From an uncultured Anaerolineae bacterium (GTDB lineage Bacteria; Chloroflexota; Anaerolineae; Aggregatilineales; Phototrophicaceae), in assembly GCA_934216615.1 (NCBI GenBank), contig CAKQCB010000003.1:310001-374000 (forward strand): DNA of 64,000 nucleotides. The letters run 5' to 3'. Numbering within the stretch: position 1 is the first letter of the stretch; each line of letters starts with the position of its first letter. The notes under the pieces are model-generated. The model was not told the origin of the DNA and made no database searches. It was given only the letters and a program-made list of their open reading frames with translations. Below are positions 1 to 8,804 of this stretch, in pieces. A program made the position numbers and the translations under genes.

Positions 1-1
1 C

Positions 2-523
2 CGCTTATTCTTCGATTTCAGTGGGTATAGCGACATCGTGATTGGCATTGGTATTTGGCTTGGGGTTCGTCTACCCGAAAATTTCAACCAGCCCTACCTC
101 AAAAACAGCATCACCGCGTTTTGGCAGAGCTGGCACATCACCTTGAGTACATGGGTGCGCTCGTATGTATTTTCGCCCCTCTCGCGCAAGATGGTCGTCA
201 AAAGAGTTCCACAAACCCGCGCGGTATTGATCGCCCAACTGACCACGATGATCACAATCGGCTTATGGCACGGGGTCACCCTGCCTTTCATCGTTTGGGG
301 GGCATGGCATGGATTAGGGCTATTCTTCCATAAACTCTGGAGTGACCGCACGCGCAAGCGCTATCTGCATTTGAAGAAACAACCTCAAAAACTACGCTTG
401 TGGACGTGGTTCGGCATCTTCATCACCTTCCATTTTGTCGTCATAGGCTGGGTTTGGTTCGCATTGTCCAATTTTGAAACAGCATTTATCACTTTTGGTC
501 GGTTATTCGGGGTCGGTTTCTGA
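2..523 (+). CDS. MBOAT-family membrane O-acyltransferase (5' partial)
   Basis: This is the C-terminal 173 residues of a membrane-bound O-acyltransferase of the AlgI/DltB type; the reading frame is open to the left edge. The segment starts with DFSGYSDIVIGIGIWLG, followed by FNQPYLKNSITAFWQSWHIT, both hallmarks of AlgI-like proteins. The invariant histidine is in the GLWHGVTLPFIVWGAWHG region, and hydrophobic segments continue to the end. Such enzymes pass acyl groups across the membrane onto extracellular polysaccharide. The stop codon overlaps the next start by one base (TGATG), so the SGNH-like downstream gene is translationally coupled and probably a partner. The substrate cannot be told. 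Confidence 0.88.
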   Translation, partial: RLFFDFSGYSDIVIGIGIWLGVRLPENFNQPYLKNSITAFWQSWHITLSTWVRSYVFSPLSRKMVVKRVPQTRAVLIAQLTTMITIGLWHGVTLPFIVWGAWHGLGLFFHKLWSDRTRKRYLHLKKQPQKLRLWTWFGIFITFHFVVIGWVWFALSNFETAFITFGRLFGVGF

Positions 524-1680
524 TGACAACTTGGCACTGGCTCACCCAATTTACTCAAACCGCCACACGCGGAACGCTCATTCGTTTGCTCATCAAAAGC
601 GTGATTTTCTTCGTGCTTATCAATGGGGTATTCGTGCTGTTACAACCGCTCCCTGCGATCAACCGCCTCAGTATTTATAACTGGCTTGTGCCCGGACGTG
701 ATCGCCTTCCCTACGGGGAAAATGCAACCTTAGCCAATAACTTGAGTGTCAACAGCCTTGAAGCGATGTTTGCTTCTCACGAAATCAACACCCCACAGGC
801 TGAAGATGAGTTCCGCGTTGCCGTGATGGGCGATTCAGGGACGTGGGGCATCCTCTTGCGCCCTGATGAAACCATCAGCGCTTGGCTGAACCAGCAAAAC
901 TTAACCCATCCCAACGGACAGCGCTTGGTTTTCTACAATCTGGGCTATCCCACCATGTCCTTGACCAAAGACCTGCTGTTACTCGACCGCGCCTTAGCGT
1001 TTGAACCAGACGCGATCTTGTGGCTCGTCACCGCGCAGTCTTTCCCGCGCCCGACCCAACTGGATGCGCCATTGGTCACGTTCAATCCACAGGCGATCAC
1101 CCCACTGGTTGAAGCCTACGATCTCAATCTGGATTTACAGGACGCGCGTTTTGAAAGGCTCGATGTTTGGGATCAAACGCTGGTCGGAAGGCGACGCGAA
1201 CTTGCAGATTGGATTCGCCTACAGTTTTACGGTTTTGTATGGGCGTCCAGCGGACAAGATCAATACTACCCACCCGAATACACCCCGCTAACGGTCGATT
1301 ATGATGAAGACCTGCGATGGGGGCCATTTGCGACAGAGCAAACCCTCACCCGTGATGATCTGGCGCTGGATATGCTCGAAGCAGGGTTTGAACGCGCAGG
1401 CGAAACCCCGATCTGGTTGGTGAATGAAGCCATGTTCATCAGCGATGGGGTGAACAGCGACCTGCGTTATAACTTCTTCTATCCACGTTGGGCATACGAT
1501 CAATATCGCGAGTTAGTGAGCGAAACCGCCGAAACACACCAATGGCCCTATCTTAATTTGTGGGATGTAGTCGCGCCATCTGAATTCACTGATAGCCCTG
1601 TCCACATGACCCTTGAAGGCGTCGCCCAAATGGGAACGCCCCTCGCGGAATGGATACAGGCACAACTTCAAAGTGAGTGA
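523..1680 (+). CDS. SGNH/GDSL-like protein partnered with MBOAT
   Basis: 385-residue protein with one N-terminal membrane segment (about residues 18-40, LIKSVIFFVLINGVFVLL), so the rest is probably exposed outside the membrane. The sequence VAVMGDSGTWG (about residue 100) fits SGNH block I with its catalytic Ser, and the late SPVHMTLEGVAQMG could supply the block V His. Block II and III residues are less clear. MBOAT genes are often paired with such proteins (DltB-DltD, AlgI-AlgJ/X), where the SGNH protein performs the outer half of O-acylation. The one-base overlap with the MBOAT gene supports this role. Function is inferred from fold and context. Confidence 0.7.
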   Translation: MTTWHWLTQFTQTATRGTLIRLLIKSVIFFVLINGVFVLLQPLPAINRLSIYNWLVPGRDRLPYGENATLANNLSVNSLEAMFASHEINTPQAEDEFRVAVMGDSGTWGILLRPDETISAWLNQQNLTHPNGQRLVFYNLGYPTMSLTKDLLLLDRALAFEPDAILWLVTAQSFPRPTQLDAPLVTFNPQAITPLVEAYDLNLDLQDARFERLDVWDQTLVGRRRELADWIRLQFYGFVWASSGQDQYYPPEYTPLTVDYDEDLRWGPFATEQTLTRDDLALDMLEAGFERAGETPIWLVNEAMFISDGVNSDLRYNFFYPRWAYDQYRELVSETAETHQWPYLNLWDVVAPSEFTDSPVHMTLEGVAQMGTPLAEWIQAQLQSE

Positions 1681-1702
1681 TTGCAGACGATCACATGAGG
1701 AG

Positions 1703-1739
1703 AAAGGGCATCCTCTACAGGATGCTCTTTTTTCTTTTC
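1703..1739 (+). terminator. Rho-independent terminator
   Basis: A 12-bp stem with one G-U pair (1703-1714 with 1719-1730), a CTAC loop and a T-rich tail (TTTTTTCTTTT). It ends the MBOAT/SGNH transcription unit and separates it from the convergent kinase gene. Confidence 0.85.
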
Positions 1740-1787
1740 GAGTAAACCCGTTGAATAGCGTTGGCAGATAAACGCGATGAGGTAATC

Positions 1788-2714
1788 TCAAAGGGCAGGT
1801 AATTTTTCCAACCAGCCTTGAAGCTCGCTGTAAGTTGGAGCGTTTGTCGCGCCACCAATCCCCGTGACGGACAACCCACCACAGATATTGCCATACTTCG
1901 CGCTGATCTCGTGCGGATGCTGTTCGATCACATGAGCATATAAAAAGCCCGCATTGAAACAATCGCCCGCGCCAGTGGTATCAATCACTTCGCCCGCGTT
2001 GAGTCCTGCAACCTGAATGATCTCATCCTGTTGTGCCACGATGACCCCATCCGCGCCGTTCTTAACGACGAGCAACGGTGTCTTTTCAGCCAATAGCTTC
2101 ACCGCTTCAAGGGTGTCGGAACATCCGCTCAAAATCTGCGCTTCGCGGGCGTTGGGCATGAAGACATCCACCAGTTCTAAAGCATCTATACATTTGGCGG
2201 GGTCAGAAAGATGATCACCATCTTGACAGTCCATCGACACGGTGGCGCCCTTTTGACGAATCACGTCTAAAAATGGGGTCAACCGCTTGCGACACACAAA
2301 CCCGCCAAAATGCACATGGCGATACGTCGCCCGTTGCAACGCCGAAAGATAATAGGCATCTAAGTCGGACGGTTCATCATCTACAAACGTGACAAATGCG
2401 CGTTCGCCTTCAAAGGGCATCGAGCTGGTGACACGGCGGTTTGGGCGGTCTAATACCCGCGCTAAAGACAGGTCGATCCCTTCTTTTTGCGACAGTTCAT
2501 AAACAAATTGACTATACGAATCGTCGCCAAAAGTGGCAGGCCATCCTACCTTTGCACCTAGACGGGTGAACGCGGTAGCGGTGATGAACATCGCCCCGCC
2601 CGTTGTGGTGAGTTTTTTAGAATACGTTTCTTGTCCTAATGCAGGAAACTTAGGCAGACCCGTAAAGATTTGGTCAAAGAAATATTCATCCAACGTGATG
2701 ATGTCAAACTGCAT
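1788..2714 (-). CDS. PfkB-family sugar kinase
   Basis: 308-residue PfkB/ribokinase-family kinase, which phosphorylates a sugar, nucleoside or related alcohol with ATP in the cytosol. The C-terminal signature DTTGAGDCFNAGF contains the anion-hole GAGD with the catalytic Asp. The N-terminal glycine-rich part (GGAMFITATAFTRLG) is the substrate-binding signature. Length is usual for the family. It is the last gene of the importer operon, six bases after the permease, with GAAGGGG as ribosome site. A second kinase of the same type (7881-8789) lies in the same cluster. The exact sugar is unknown. Confidence 0.88.
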   Translation of the reverse strand: MQFDIITLDEYFFDQIFTGLPKFPALGQETYSKKLTTTGGAMFITATAFTRLGAKVGWPATFGDDSYSQFVYELSQKEGIDLSLARVLDRPNRRVTSSMPFEGERAFVTFVDDEPSDLDAYYLSALQRATYRHVHFGGFVCRKRLTPFLDVIRQKGATVSMDCQDGDHLSDPAKCIDALELVDVFMPNAREAQILSGCSDTLEAVKLLAEKTPLLVVKNGADGVIVAQQDEIIQVAGLNAGEVIDTTGAGDCFNAGFLYAHVIEQHPHEISAKYGNICGGLSVTGIGGATNAPTYSELQGWLEKLPAL

Positions 2715-2720
2715 GGTTCA

Positions 2721-3572
2721 CTACCCCTTCACAGCACCTGCGATAATGCCCCGAATAAAGCTGCGTTGGAAAAAGAAATACAACACTAACACAGGGAGGA
2801 AGACCATAATAGACCCTGCTGCCATCACCGGAATATTGGTGGTGTAACGTCCGCGCAGGAGCGCCAAGCCTACGGGCAAAGTTCGCATATCGCCCGACGT
2901 CATGACCAGCACAAGGAAAAATTCGTTCCATGTCCACATGAACAACAAGACGATGAGTGACGCCAATGCAGGCCGCGCCAAAGGAAAGACGATACGCCAC
3001 AGCACACCCCATGTAGAGCATCCATCGACGACAGCGGCATCAATAATTTCACGGGGCATATTTTTGAAATTCGCGCGCATCCAAAATGTACCAAACGAAA
3101 AACTGAGCGCGATTTGGGGCAAGATCACCGCCCAATACGAGTCACGCAGACCTAACTGCGCCATCAGTTCCCACAGGGGGATGATCACCGCTTCAAACGG
3201 TACCATCTGCCCTAACAAGACGATGAGCAGTAAGACGTTATCAAAAGGAAAGCGGAAGAATGCAAAGCCAAACCCCGCCATCGTTGAAAGGATCACCGCA
3301 AAAAATACAACGGGGATCACGACGATGACACTGCTTTGAAAATAAGCGCTGAAACGCGCCCCTTCCCACGCTTCGCGAAAGTTCTCGAACGTCCAATTTT
3401 GGGGGAGCGCAAACGGGCCGTTCGCCATTTCGACAGGCTGTTTAAACGCCGTCAAAATGATGGCGATGAACGGCATCACAGCGACCAGCGTGAAGATGAT
3501 TAAAATCAAGTAGGTGAGTAGCTTCTGAAATTGACTGCTCTGTCGTTGGGCAAGCCCTGAAAAATTAGCCAT
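2721..3572 (-). CDS. Sugar ABC transporter permease, MalG type
   Basis: Inner-membrane permease of a CUT1 carbohydrate importer, 283 residues from the chosen start. Six hydrophobic segments are visible, beginning LLTYLILIIFTLVAVMPFIA. The cytoplasmic EAA loop reads IDAAVVDGCSTWGVLWRIVFP, which contacts the ATPase. I chose the ATG at 3572 (MANFSG), because it overlaps the upstream permease stop by 8 bases; a longer frame from 3608 would overlap much more. It pairs with the MalF-type permease and binding protein upstream. No ATPase gene lies in this operon. Confidence 0.9.
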   Translation of the reverse strand: MANFSGLAQRQSSQFQKLLTYLILIIFTLVAVMPFIAIILTAFKQPVEMANGPFALPQNWTFENFREAWEGARFSAYFQSSVIVVIPVVFFAVILSTMAGFGFAFFRFPFDNVLLLIVLLGQMVPFEAVIIPLWELMAQLGLRDSYWAVILPQIALSFSFGTFWMRANFKNMPREIIDAAVVDGCSTWGVLWRIVFPLARPALASLIVLLFMWTWNEFFLVLVMTSGDMRTLPVGLALLRGRYTTNIPVMAAGSIMVFLPVLVLYFFFQRSFIRGIIAGAVKG

Positions 3573-4545
3573 TTTCTGCCTCACCACGCTGCTGCATATA
3601 GAACACAATCAATGAAATCACAATGATGATCAAGCTCAAGGTGACCGCAATCGCCGCGCCATAGCCCGCGCGGTTGAAGCGGAAGGTTTCTTCATACACC
3701 ATCATGGTGGTGACATACGTGCGTTTGGCAGGGTTGCCCCCGTTCGTCAACACAAAGACCAGATCAAATACCCGTAATGCGGCGATGAACGTCAGCACAA
3801 ACGCCACGATGATTTGCTGGCGCAAGCCGGGTAACGTCACATAACGGAATTGTTGGAACGCATTCGCACCGTAAACTTTCGCGGCATCGTACAGTTCTTC
3901 GTCAATGGCTTGGATGCCCGCCAAGAACAGCACCATACATAACCCGTACTGCACCCATGAGCCGACAGAACCAACGGCATAACGCGCAAACTCAAGGTCG
4001 CCAAGCCAAGGACGCACCCAACTTTCTAAGCCGATGAGCATGAAAAACTGGTTTACAGGGCCATCAACAGTGAAAAACCAGCGCCAGATGATGCCCACGA
4101 CGACCATGCTCATCACTTGTGGGACGAACAACGCCACACGAAAGAAGGGTAACCCGCGCACTTTACTGCGCGAAAGTAGAGAGGTTAAAAATAACGCTAA
4201 GCCGATAGGAATCAGCGTGTAGAAGATGACAAAGAAAAAGTTATTGCCGATGGCGCGAATAAAATCCACATCGTTCAGCAGTTCTTGATAGTTGCCGAGT
4301 CCCCGCCAGATCGGTTCGCTAAACCCCGTCCAATCGTAAAAACTGTAACGCACCGTATTCACAATGGGGATCAAGACGAAAGCCGAATAAATCAGCAAAC
4401 CGGGCAAGATGAATAATAAGGCATACCACCACTTCCCTAGTGGGGAACGCGGTGGTAATGCAAAGCGACGGCGTCGGGAAGTGTAAGGGGTTGGCACGGA
4501 GCCAACCCCTTCTCTATGCATCAATTGCTTGGGCGATTCAGACAT
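3565..4545 (-). CDS. Sugar ABC transporter permease, MalF type
   Basis: Permease of a CUT1 importer, 326 residues from the ATG at 4545 (MSESPKQ). An earlier ATG at 4587 would overlap the binding-protein gene; GAAGGA upstream can serve 4545. The first membrane segment is WYALLFILPGLLIYSAFVLIPIV and the EAA loop includes EELYDAAKVYGANAFQQF. A perfect 11-bp stem-loop lies inside the first codons (4485-4511). Downstream the MalG-type permease overlaps by 8 bases. The family and pairing are clear; the transported sugar is not. Confidence 0.9.
   Translation of the reverse strand: MSESPKQLMHREGVGSVPTPYTSRRRRFALPPRSPLGKWWYALLFILPGLLIYSAFVLIPIVNTVRYSFYDWTGFSEPIWRGLGNYQELLNDVDFIRAIGNNFFFVIFYTLIPIGLALFLTSLLSRSKVRGLPFFRVALFVPQVMSMVVVGIIWRWFFTVDGPVNQFFMLIGLESWVRPWLGDLEFARYAVGSVGSWVQYGLCMVLFLAGIQAIDEELYDAAKVYGANAFQQFRYVTLPGLRQQIIVAFVLTFIAALRVFDLVFVLTNGGNPAKRTYVTTMMVYEETFRFNRAGYGAAIAVTLSLIIIVISLIVFYMQQRGEAENG
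4485..4511 (-). promoter_or_regulatory. Stem-loop inside the start of the permease gene
   Basis: Arms AAGGGGTTGGC and GCCAACCCCTT (4485-4495, 4501-4511) pair perfectly around a 5-base loop, 34 to 60 bases after the permease start. It is not followed by a T-tract. It may lower permease translation or protect the upstream binding-protein mRNA from 3' decay. The role is inferred. Confidence 0.5.
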
Positions 4546-4552
4546 TCTAAAA

Positions 4553-5830
4553 CTACGGTTGTCCTTCTTCATAAGACGCTTGGACATTTTCTAAGAATGC
4601 TTCAGGGGTAACAGCGCCCGCTAACATTTCTTGAATGTAAGCACCCATATCCGGCACAACCCAGTCGAAATAGTGACCGACACGGTCAGCGGCGCTGATG
4701 GTGTTCCATGCGGCGACCATGTCTGCGGTGAGTGTACCTTCGGTCAGTTCAGATTCGTCAGCGGCAACTGCGGGCAAGAACCCGTTTTCAAGCAAGATGC
4801 TGGCGGTGTCGGCGCTGGTGATGAAGTCCACATACGCAGCAGCGGCATCTGGGTTTGCGGTGGTGGCACGAATGGCGTAGCCTAAGCCAACCCCGCCGAT
4901 GGTGGGGGCAACTTCTTCACCGGAAGCAGAAGGCAGAATGAAGAAACCGACTGCATCTTCACCCAATGCTTCGGCGATACCGCCCGAATTCCAGCTACCA
5001 GCTAACCACATCGCGCTTTGACCGCTGATAAATTCGCTCAAAGCACCGTTGTCGTTATCCAAACCTTCAAAACCGTTGCTGAAATAGCCCGCTTCGACCC
5101 ATTCCAACATCTGGTTTGCACCGTTTAAGTTTCCTTCGGTGACGAACGTCGCGCCTTCATTACGGAAGATAAAATCATTCACATCGCTGATGTTGGAGAA
5201 GACGTGAGCGATTGCGCCATACGTGTGAATCCCCGGCCAACCTTCAACATTTCCGAAGGTGATGGCGGTGTAATCACTGGCGGCAATGGTCGCCAAGTTA
5301 GATTCTAATTCTTCCCATGTTGTGGGGACGCTGATGCCCAATTCTTCAAAAATAGATTTGTTATAGAACACGCCCACCACTTCGGCGGTGGTAGACACAC
5401 CGTACAAGTTGCCACTGCCAAAGCGAGTGCCATCTTCAGTGACGCTGTTACGGGCATGCAGACCTTCACCGTAACGGCTCCACCAGTCGTAATCATCGGC
5501 GTAGCCATTCAAAGGCAAGAGCAAACCCGCTTGCACCATTGCGCCCATGCTGTTCAACCCTTGATTGACCATCGCCACATCAGGGCCGTTTTCTTGCGAA
5601 AGTTCACGCGGAAGCAACAGCGCAAGGTCGTCGGTGGTATAGGTTTCACGCAACACATTGATGCCTGTGGCTTCAGTGAAGGCGGCATCCAACGCTTCGA
5701 TCATTTCACTTTCGACATCACGAGTGAAATTATCCCACACCGTAATTGTCACGTCATCTTGTGCCGTCGCAGGGATGACTGCTAACCCCACAGTGAAGGC
5801 AAGAAAGGTTAAACCTGTCTTTAAACGCAT
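4553..5830 (-). CDS. Sugar ABC transporter substrate-binding protein
   Basis: 425-residue family 1 extracellular solute-binding protein. The signal peptide MRLKTGLTFLAFTVGLAVIPATA is followed by QDDVTITVWDN, so cleavage is probably A-T-A/Q; there is no lipobox cysteine. The mature part has the usual features: early VTITVWDNF, FYNKSIFEELGISVPTTWEEL in the middle, and SAMWLAGSWNSGG. It captures a sugar and delivers it to the two permeases encoded just downstream. It follows the fatty-acyl-AMP ligase gene by about 40 bases, so the ligase, carrier protein and importer may be co-transcribed. Confidence 0.9.
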   Translation of the reverse strand: MRLKTGLTFLAFTVGLAVIPATAQDDVTITVWDNFTRDVESEMIEALDAAFTEATGINVLRETYTTDDLALLLPRELSQENGPDVAMVNQGLNSMGAMVQAGLLLPLNGYADDYDWWSRYGEGLHARNSVTEDGTRFGSGNLYGVSTTAEVVGVFYNKSIFEELGISVPTTWEELESNLATIAASDYTAITFGNVEGWPGIHTYGAIAHVFSNISDVNDFIFRNEGATFVTEGNLNGANQMLEWVEAGYFSNGFEGLDNDNGALSEFISGQSAMWLAGSWNSGGIAEALGEDAVGFFILPSASGEEVAPTIGGVGLGYAIRATTANPDAAAAYVDFITSADTASILLENGFLPAVAADESELTEGTLTADMVAAWNTISAADRVGHYFDWVVPDMGAYIQEMLAGAVTPEAFLENVQASYEEGQP

Positions 5831-5870
5831 GTACTTGTCTCCTTACTTAAAAAATTTAACGAAATGATGT

Positions 5871-7592
5871 TCATACTTTTTCGACGAATTCACGTATAAA
5901 TTTTTCGCGGTTCGCCGTCCGCGCCACCTTACCACTGCTGGTTTTCACCAGCCATTTGGTGGGAACCAACTGCACATAACGCGCAACCACATCTAAATTT
6001 TGGACGACACGCCCGCGCACTTCACGTAAAATCGCCCCGCGCTTGTGTGGATCATCACGGTAAGAGATGTCGTCCACTTCAGCGACGATTGCCACTTCTT
6101 CAGTGCCTAAACTTTCATTAGGCACGCCAAATGAAGCGATACGCCCTGCGTGAATGCCCGTTATGTTATGCAGTAAATTCTCGACATCTTGTGGGTAAAT
6201 ATTCTTTCCTGCCACGATGATCAGGTCTTTCTTACGCCCTGTGATATACAATTCACCGTCGGCGATATACCCCATGTCACCGCTGTAGAACCAACCATCA
6301 ACCAGCACTTGTTGGCTCAATTCTGTTTGGTTGAAATAACCGCTGAACAACGAATTTCCTTGAATCGCGACTTCTCCAACCTGACGTTCGTCCAATTGTA
6401 CCCGTTGTTCATCCATAATGCGCACTGAACAATTTGGGATGGGCGCCCCGCACGAAACAAACTCGCGCGAAGGGGTCGCGGGTTCGCTGACCGGAATGGC
6501 CCGCCCTGCTTCTAATAAGGCCGTTCGTTCCACGACATCGACTTTTTCATCCACGCTTTGTGTCACGGCAAATGTGTTTTCGGCCATCGCATAACAGACC
6601 GTGAGCGCGTTTTCAAGCAGTCCATACGGGATGAACCGTTCGCGAAAGATGCGTTGACTTTCGGCGTATACGGGTTCAGAACAGTTGATGAATGCCCGCA
6701 TTGAGCTGAGATCAACGCCATCAAGCGCATGGTCGGGGATGCGCGTGCCGAGGAATCCATAAGCAAAGTTCGGCAACCAGCAGAGTGTTGCGCGGTGACG
6801 TGTGATGGCATGAAGCAGGATTTTAGGGTCGCGCACCCATTGGAATGGGGACATCAACACCAAATGCACGCCGAACAAAATCGGCATGAGGAAGCCTGTG
6901 ATCAAGCCCATATCGTGATACAACGGTAGCCAACTGGCGATCACATCAGTGCGTTGTAAGTCCAGCGCGGTGCTGTAGTCATTGAGTTGGTTGATCACTG
7001 CGCGATGCGGAAGCATCACGCCTTTTTGTAAACCGGTACTACCAGAAGAATGTTGTAAAAACGCGACAGTGTCGGCATCGTAAGTTGCGTGCTCAATTTC
7101 CATCCATAAAGCCGTTGCATCCTGCACAGACGCATCAAAAGCAAAGGCAGGTTCAGCATCAATATTGAACACCTGAACATCTAGCCCTTGAAGTACATCA
7201 CGCAAGGGCTGAGCGACTTCTTCATAGCTCAACACCAATTTTGCGCCCGAATGTTCAACCATGTGACGCACGCTGGTGAAATAACGTTCAGGGTCTAATT
7301 TGTCGGACAGAAAGGGGAAGATTGAAGGCACCGCGCCGATGAGCAACGCGCCACAAAAAAGCGACAGTACACGTTCATCATGACGCAATACCAACACGCA
7401 TAAATCACCCGCTTGCACACCACGTTCACGCAAGAACAAGGCATGATGAGCGGCGAGATCAAAAAACTGACGTACAGAATAGGAACGTTCTTCTTGCTCA
7501 GCGAGAAAAGTTAACGCCTTTTGTTCAGGCATGGTCTTGATCAACTGCCATGCCTGCTTCACCAATGACGAACTCTGTATTTGAATGGGCAT
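5871..7592 (-). CDS. Fatty-acyl-AMP ligase-like enzyme
   Basis: 573-residue adenylate-forming enzyme. The ATP-binding loop is QHSSGSTGLQKG (about 180-191). WLPLYHDMGLI (221-231) is characteristic of fatty-acyl-AMP ligases rather than acyl-CoA synthetases. The C-terminal hinge region reads YSGDMGYIADGELYITGRKKD and continues with IIVAGKNIYPQDVE. Known family members activate a fatty acid and load it onto an acyl carrier protein; the carrier-protein gene ends 2 bases upstream, fitting this. Its place in a sugar-uptake cluster is odd. A closing lysine near the C-terminus (VKTSSGKVART) is present, so the enzyme looks active. Confidence 0.85.
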   Translation of the reverse strand: MPIQIQSSSLVKQAWQLIKTMPEQKALTFLAEQEERSYSVRQFFDLAAHHALFLRERGVQAGDLCVLVLRHDERVLSLFCGALLIGAVPSIFPFLSDKLDPERYFTSVRHMVEHSGAKLVLSYEEVAQPLRDVLQGLDVQVFNIDAEPAFAFDASVQDATALWMEIEHATYDADTVAFLQHSSGSTGLQKGVMLPHRAVINQLNDYSTALDLQRTDVIASWLPLYHDMGLITGFLMPILFGVHLVLMSPFQWVRDPKILLHAITRHRATLCWLPNFAYGFLGTRIPDHALDGVDLSSMRAFINCSEPVYAESQRIFRERFIPYGLLENALTVCYAMAENTFAVTQSVDEKVDVVERTALLEAGRAIPVSEPATPSREFVSCGAPIPNCSVRIMDEQRVQLDERQVGEVAIQGNSLFSGYFNQTELSQQVLVDGWFYSGDMGYIADGELYITGRKKDLIIVAGKNIYPQDVENLLHNITGIHAGRIASFGVPNESLGTEEVAIVAEVDDISYRDDPHKRGAILREVRGRVVQNLDVVARYVQLVPTKWLVKTSSGKVARTANREKFIREFVEKV

Positions 7593-7594
7593 TT

Positions 7595-7834
7595 TTATGC
7601 GTTCAATTTTGCCTGAATGTTGTTATAAATCTGGTTGAGTGAGTCCATATTATCGGCAGTCAGTTCGGGGTCGGGGAAAAAGACACCAAACTGTTCCTCA
7701 ATGAACACGCCAAGCGTCGCTAATGACCACGAATCGATCAAGCCACCTTTTACGATAGATTCGTCATCTTCAAGGGGGTATTCCGCATCCTTGATCAATT
7801 CAGCCGTGATAAATGCCCGCAATTTTTCTTTCAT
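7595..7834 (-). CDS. Acyl carrier protein
   Basis: 79-residue acyl/peptidyl carrier protein. The phosphopantetheine attachment site is GGLIDSWSLATLGVFIEE, with the serine after the Asp (about residue 34). The helix pattern and length are typical for a free-standing carrier. AAAGG precedes the ATG. Two bases separate its stop from the ligase start, so this is very likely the ligase's acyl acceptor. It is not the housekeeping fatty-acid synthesis carrier as judged by context, since no fab genes are near. Confidence 0.88.
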   Translation of the reverse strand: MKEKLRAFITAELIKDAEYPLEDDESIVKGGLIDSWSLATLGVFIEEQFGVFFPDPELTADNMDSLNQIYNNIQAKLNA

Positions 7835-7847
7835 AGAATACCTTTCT

Positions 7848-7877
7848 CACACACACACCTACATCAAATGTGTGTGT
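7848..7877 (-). terminator. Hairpin between kinase and carrier-protein genes
   Basis: A CA repeat (from 7848) faces a TG repeat (7869-7877) across a loop of about 10 bases, giving a stem of roughly 8-9 bp. There is no T-tract on the minus-strand side. It might partly separate the GH4-kinase pair from the carrier/ligase/importer genes. Confidence 0.4.
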
Positions 7878-7880
7878 TTA

Positions 7881-8789
7881 TTATACCCATTCATCTTGAT
7901 AAGCGAGCATTTGAGCGCGGGTTGGCGCACTGGTTGCCCCACCCCGGCCTAAGGTCGATAAGCCCCCCGTGATGCACCCCCAACGCAGGCGCGTTTCTAA
8001 AGGTTCACCTTCTAGGTAAGCCGTGAGATAACCCGCATTAAAACAATCACCCGCGCCGGTGGTGTCCACAGGTTGCACAGAGATCGCCTTTTGATGGTGG
8101 TATCCCTCTTGGGTCCACGCATGCACCCCGTTCGCCCCATCTTTGATGATGACTAACGGCACATAAGGCAGTAACTTGGCGGCGGCATTGGCAAGATCGC
8201 TCTCACCCGTTAATTTGCGCGCTTCGCCCGCATTGGGCATAAAAAAGTCGAGATGGGACAACACTTCAGGAACAATCGGATCGTTCAATGTTTCAGGGCG
8301 GGTTTGGCAGTCCATGGAGAGTGTCGCCCCCTGCGCCTTCGCGCGCGTGAGCAGTTCGCTCGTGCGTGGGTCAACCTGTAACCCTGTAAAATGCAAATGA
8401 CGAAACTGCGCTTGTTCCAGCGCGGCAAAAGCAAACTCAATCGTACTGTCAATTGGGTCAACATACGTCACAAACGCGCGGTCATTGGGGTACGATAACG
8501 AGACAGTGACGCGCTGGAGCGGTTTATCAACGCGCTCGACCAGCGCAAGGTCAAGCTCCTCGCCCTGTAACCAAGTGCTGATATATTGACTGAACATATC
8601 CTTGCCTAAAGCACCGCGCCAAGCCACGTTTAACCCCAACCGATGCGCGCCGATGACGCTATTTAATACCCCGCCGGGGACAATATCTAAGGCTTCCGAA
8701 TACACTTCAGCCCCCAGTGACGGGAAAGCAGGTAAGCCAGTAAAAATCAAATCACAGAAAAAATGTCCGGGAATTAAAAGATCGTACAT
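7881..8789 (-). CDS. PfkB-family sugar kinase (second copy in the cluster)
   Basis: 302-residue PfkB-family kinase, resembling the one at 1788-2714 along its whole length (shared FFxDxIFTGLPAFP start, FMPNAxEA and DTTGAGDCFNAG). The GAGD anion hole and catalytic Asp are intact. It begins 15 bases after the GH4 gene, with GAGG as ribosome site. Together the two genes suggest hydrolysis of an imported glycoside and phosphorylation of a released sugar in the cytosol. The substrate is not identifiable from the sequence. Confidence 0.87.
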   Translation of the reverse strand: MYDLLIPGHFFCDLIFTGLPAFPSLGAEVYSEALDIVPGGVLNSVIGAHRLGLNVAWRGALGKDMFSQYISTWLQGEELDLALVERVDKPLQRVTVSLSYPNDRAFVTYVDPIDSTIEFAFAALEQAQFRHLHFTGLQVDPRTSELLTRAKAQGATLSMDCQTRPETLNDPIVPEVLSHLDFFMPNAGEARKLTGESDLANAAAKLLPYVPLVIIKDGANGVHAWTQEGYHHQKAISVQPVDTTGAGDCFNAGYLTAYLEGEPLETRLRWGCITGGLSTLGRGGATSAPTRAQMLAYQDEWV

Positions 8790-8804
8790 ATAAAACCTCA
8801 GCGC

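Noticed and set aside
1513..1962. 149-codon minus-strand frame across the SGNH gene end and kinase end
   Set aside because: It crosses the terminator at 1703-1739 and overlaps two better supported genes; no motif.
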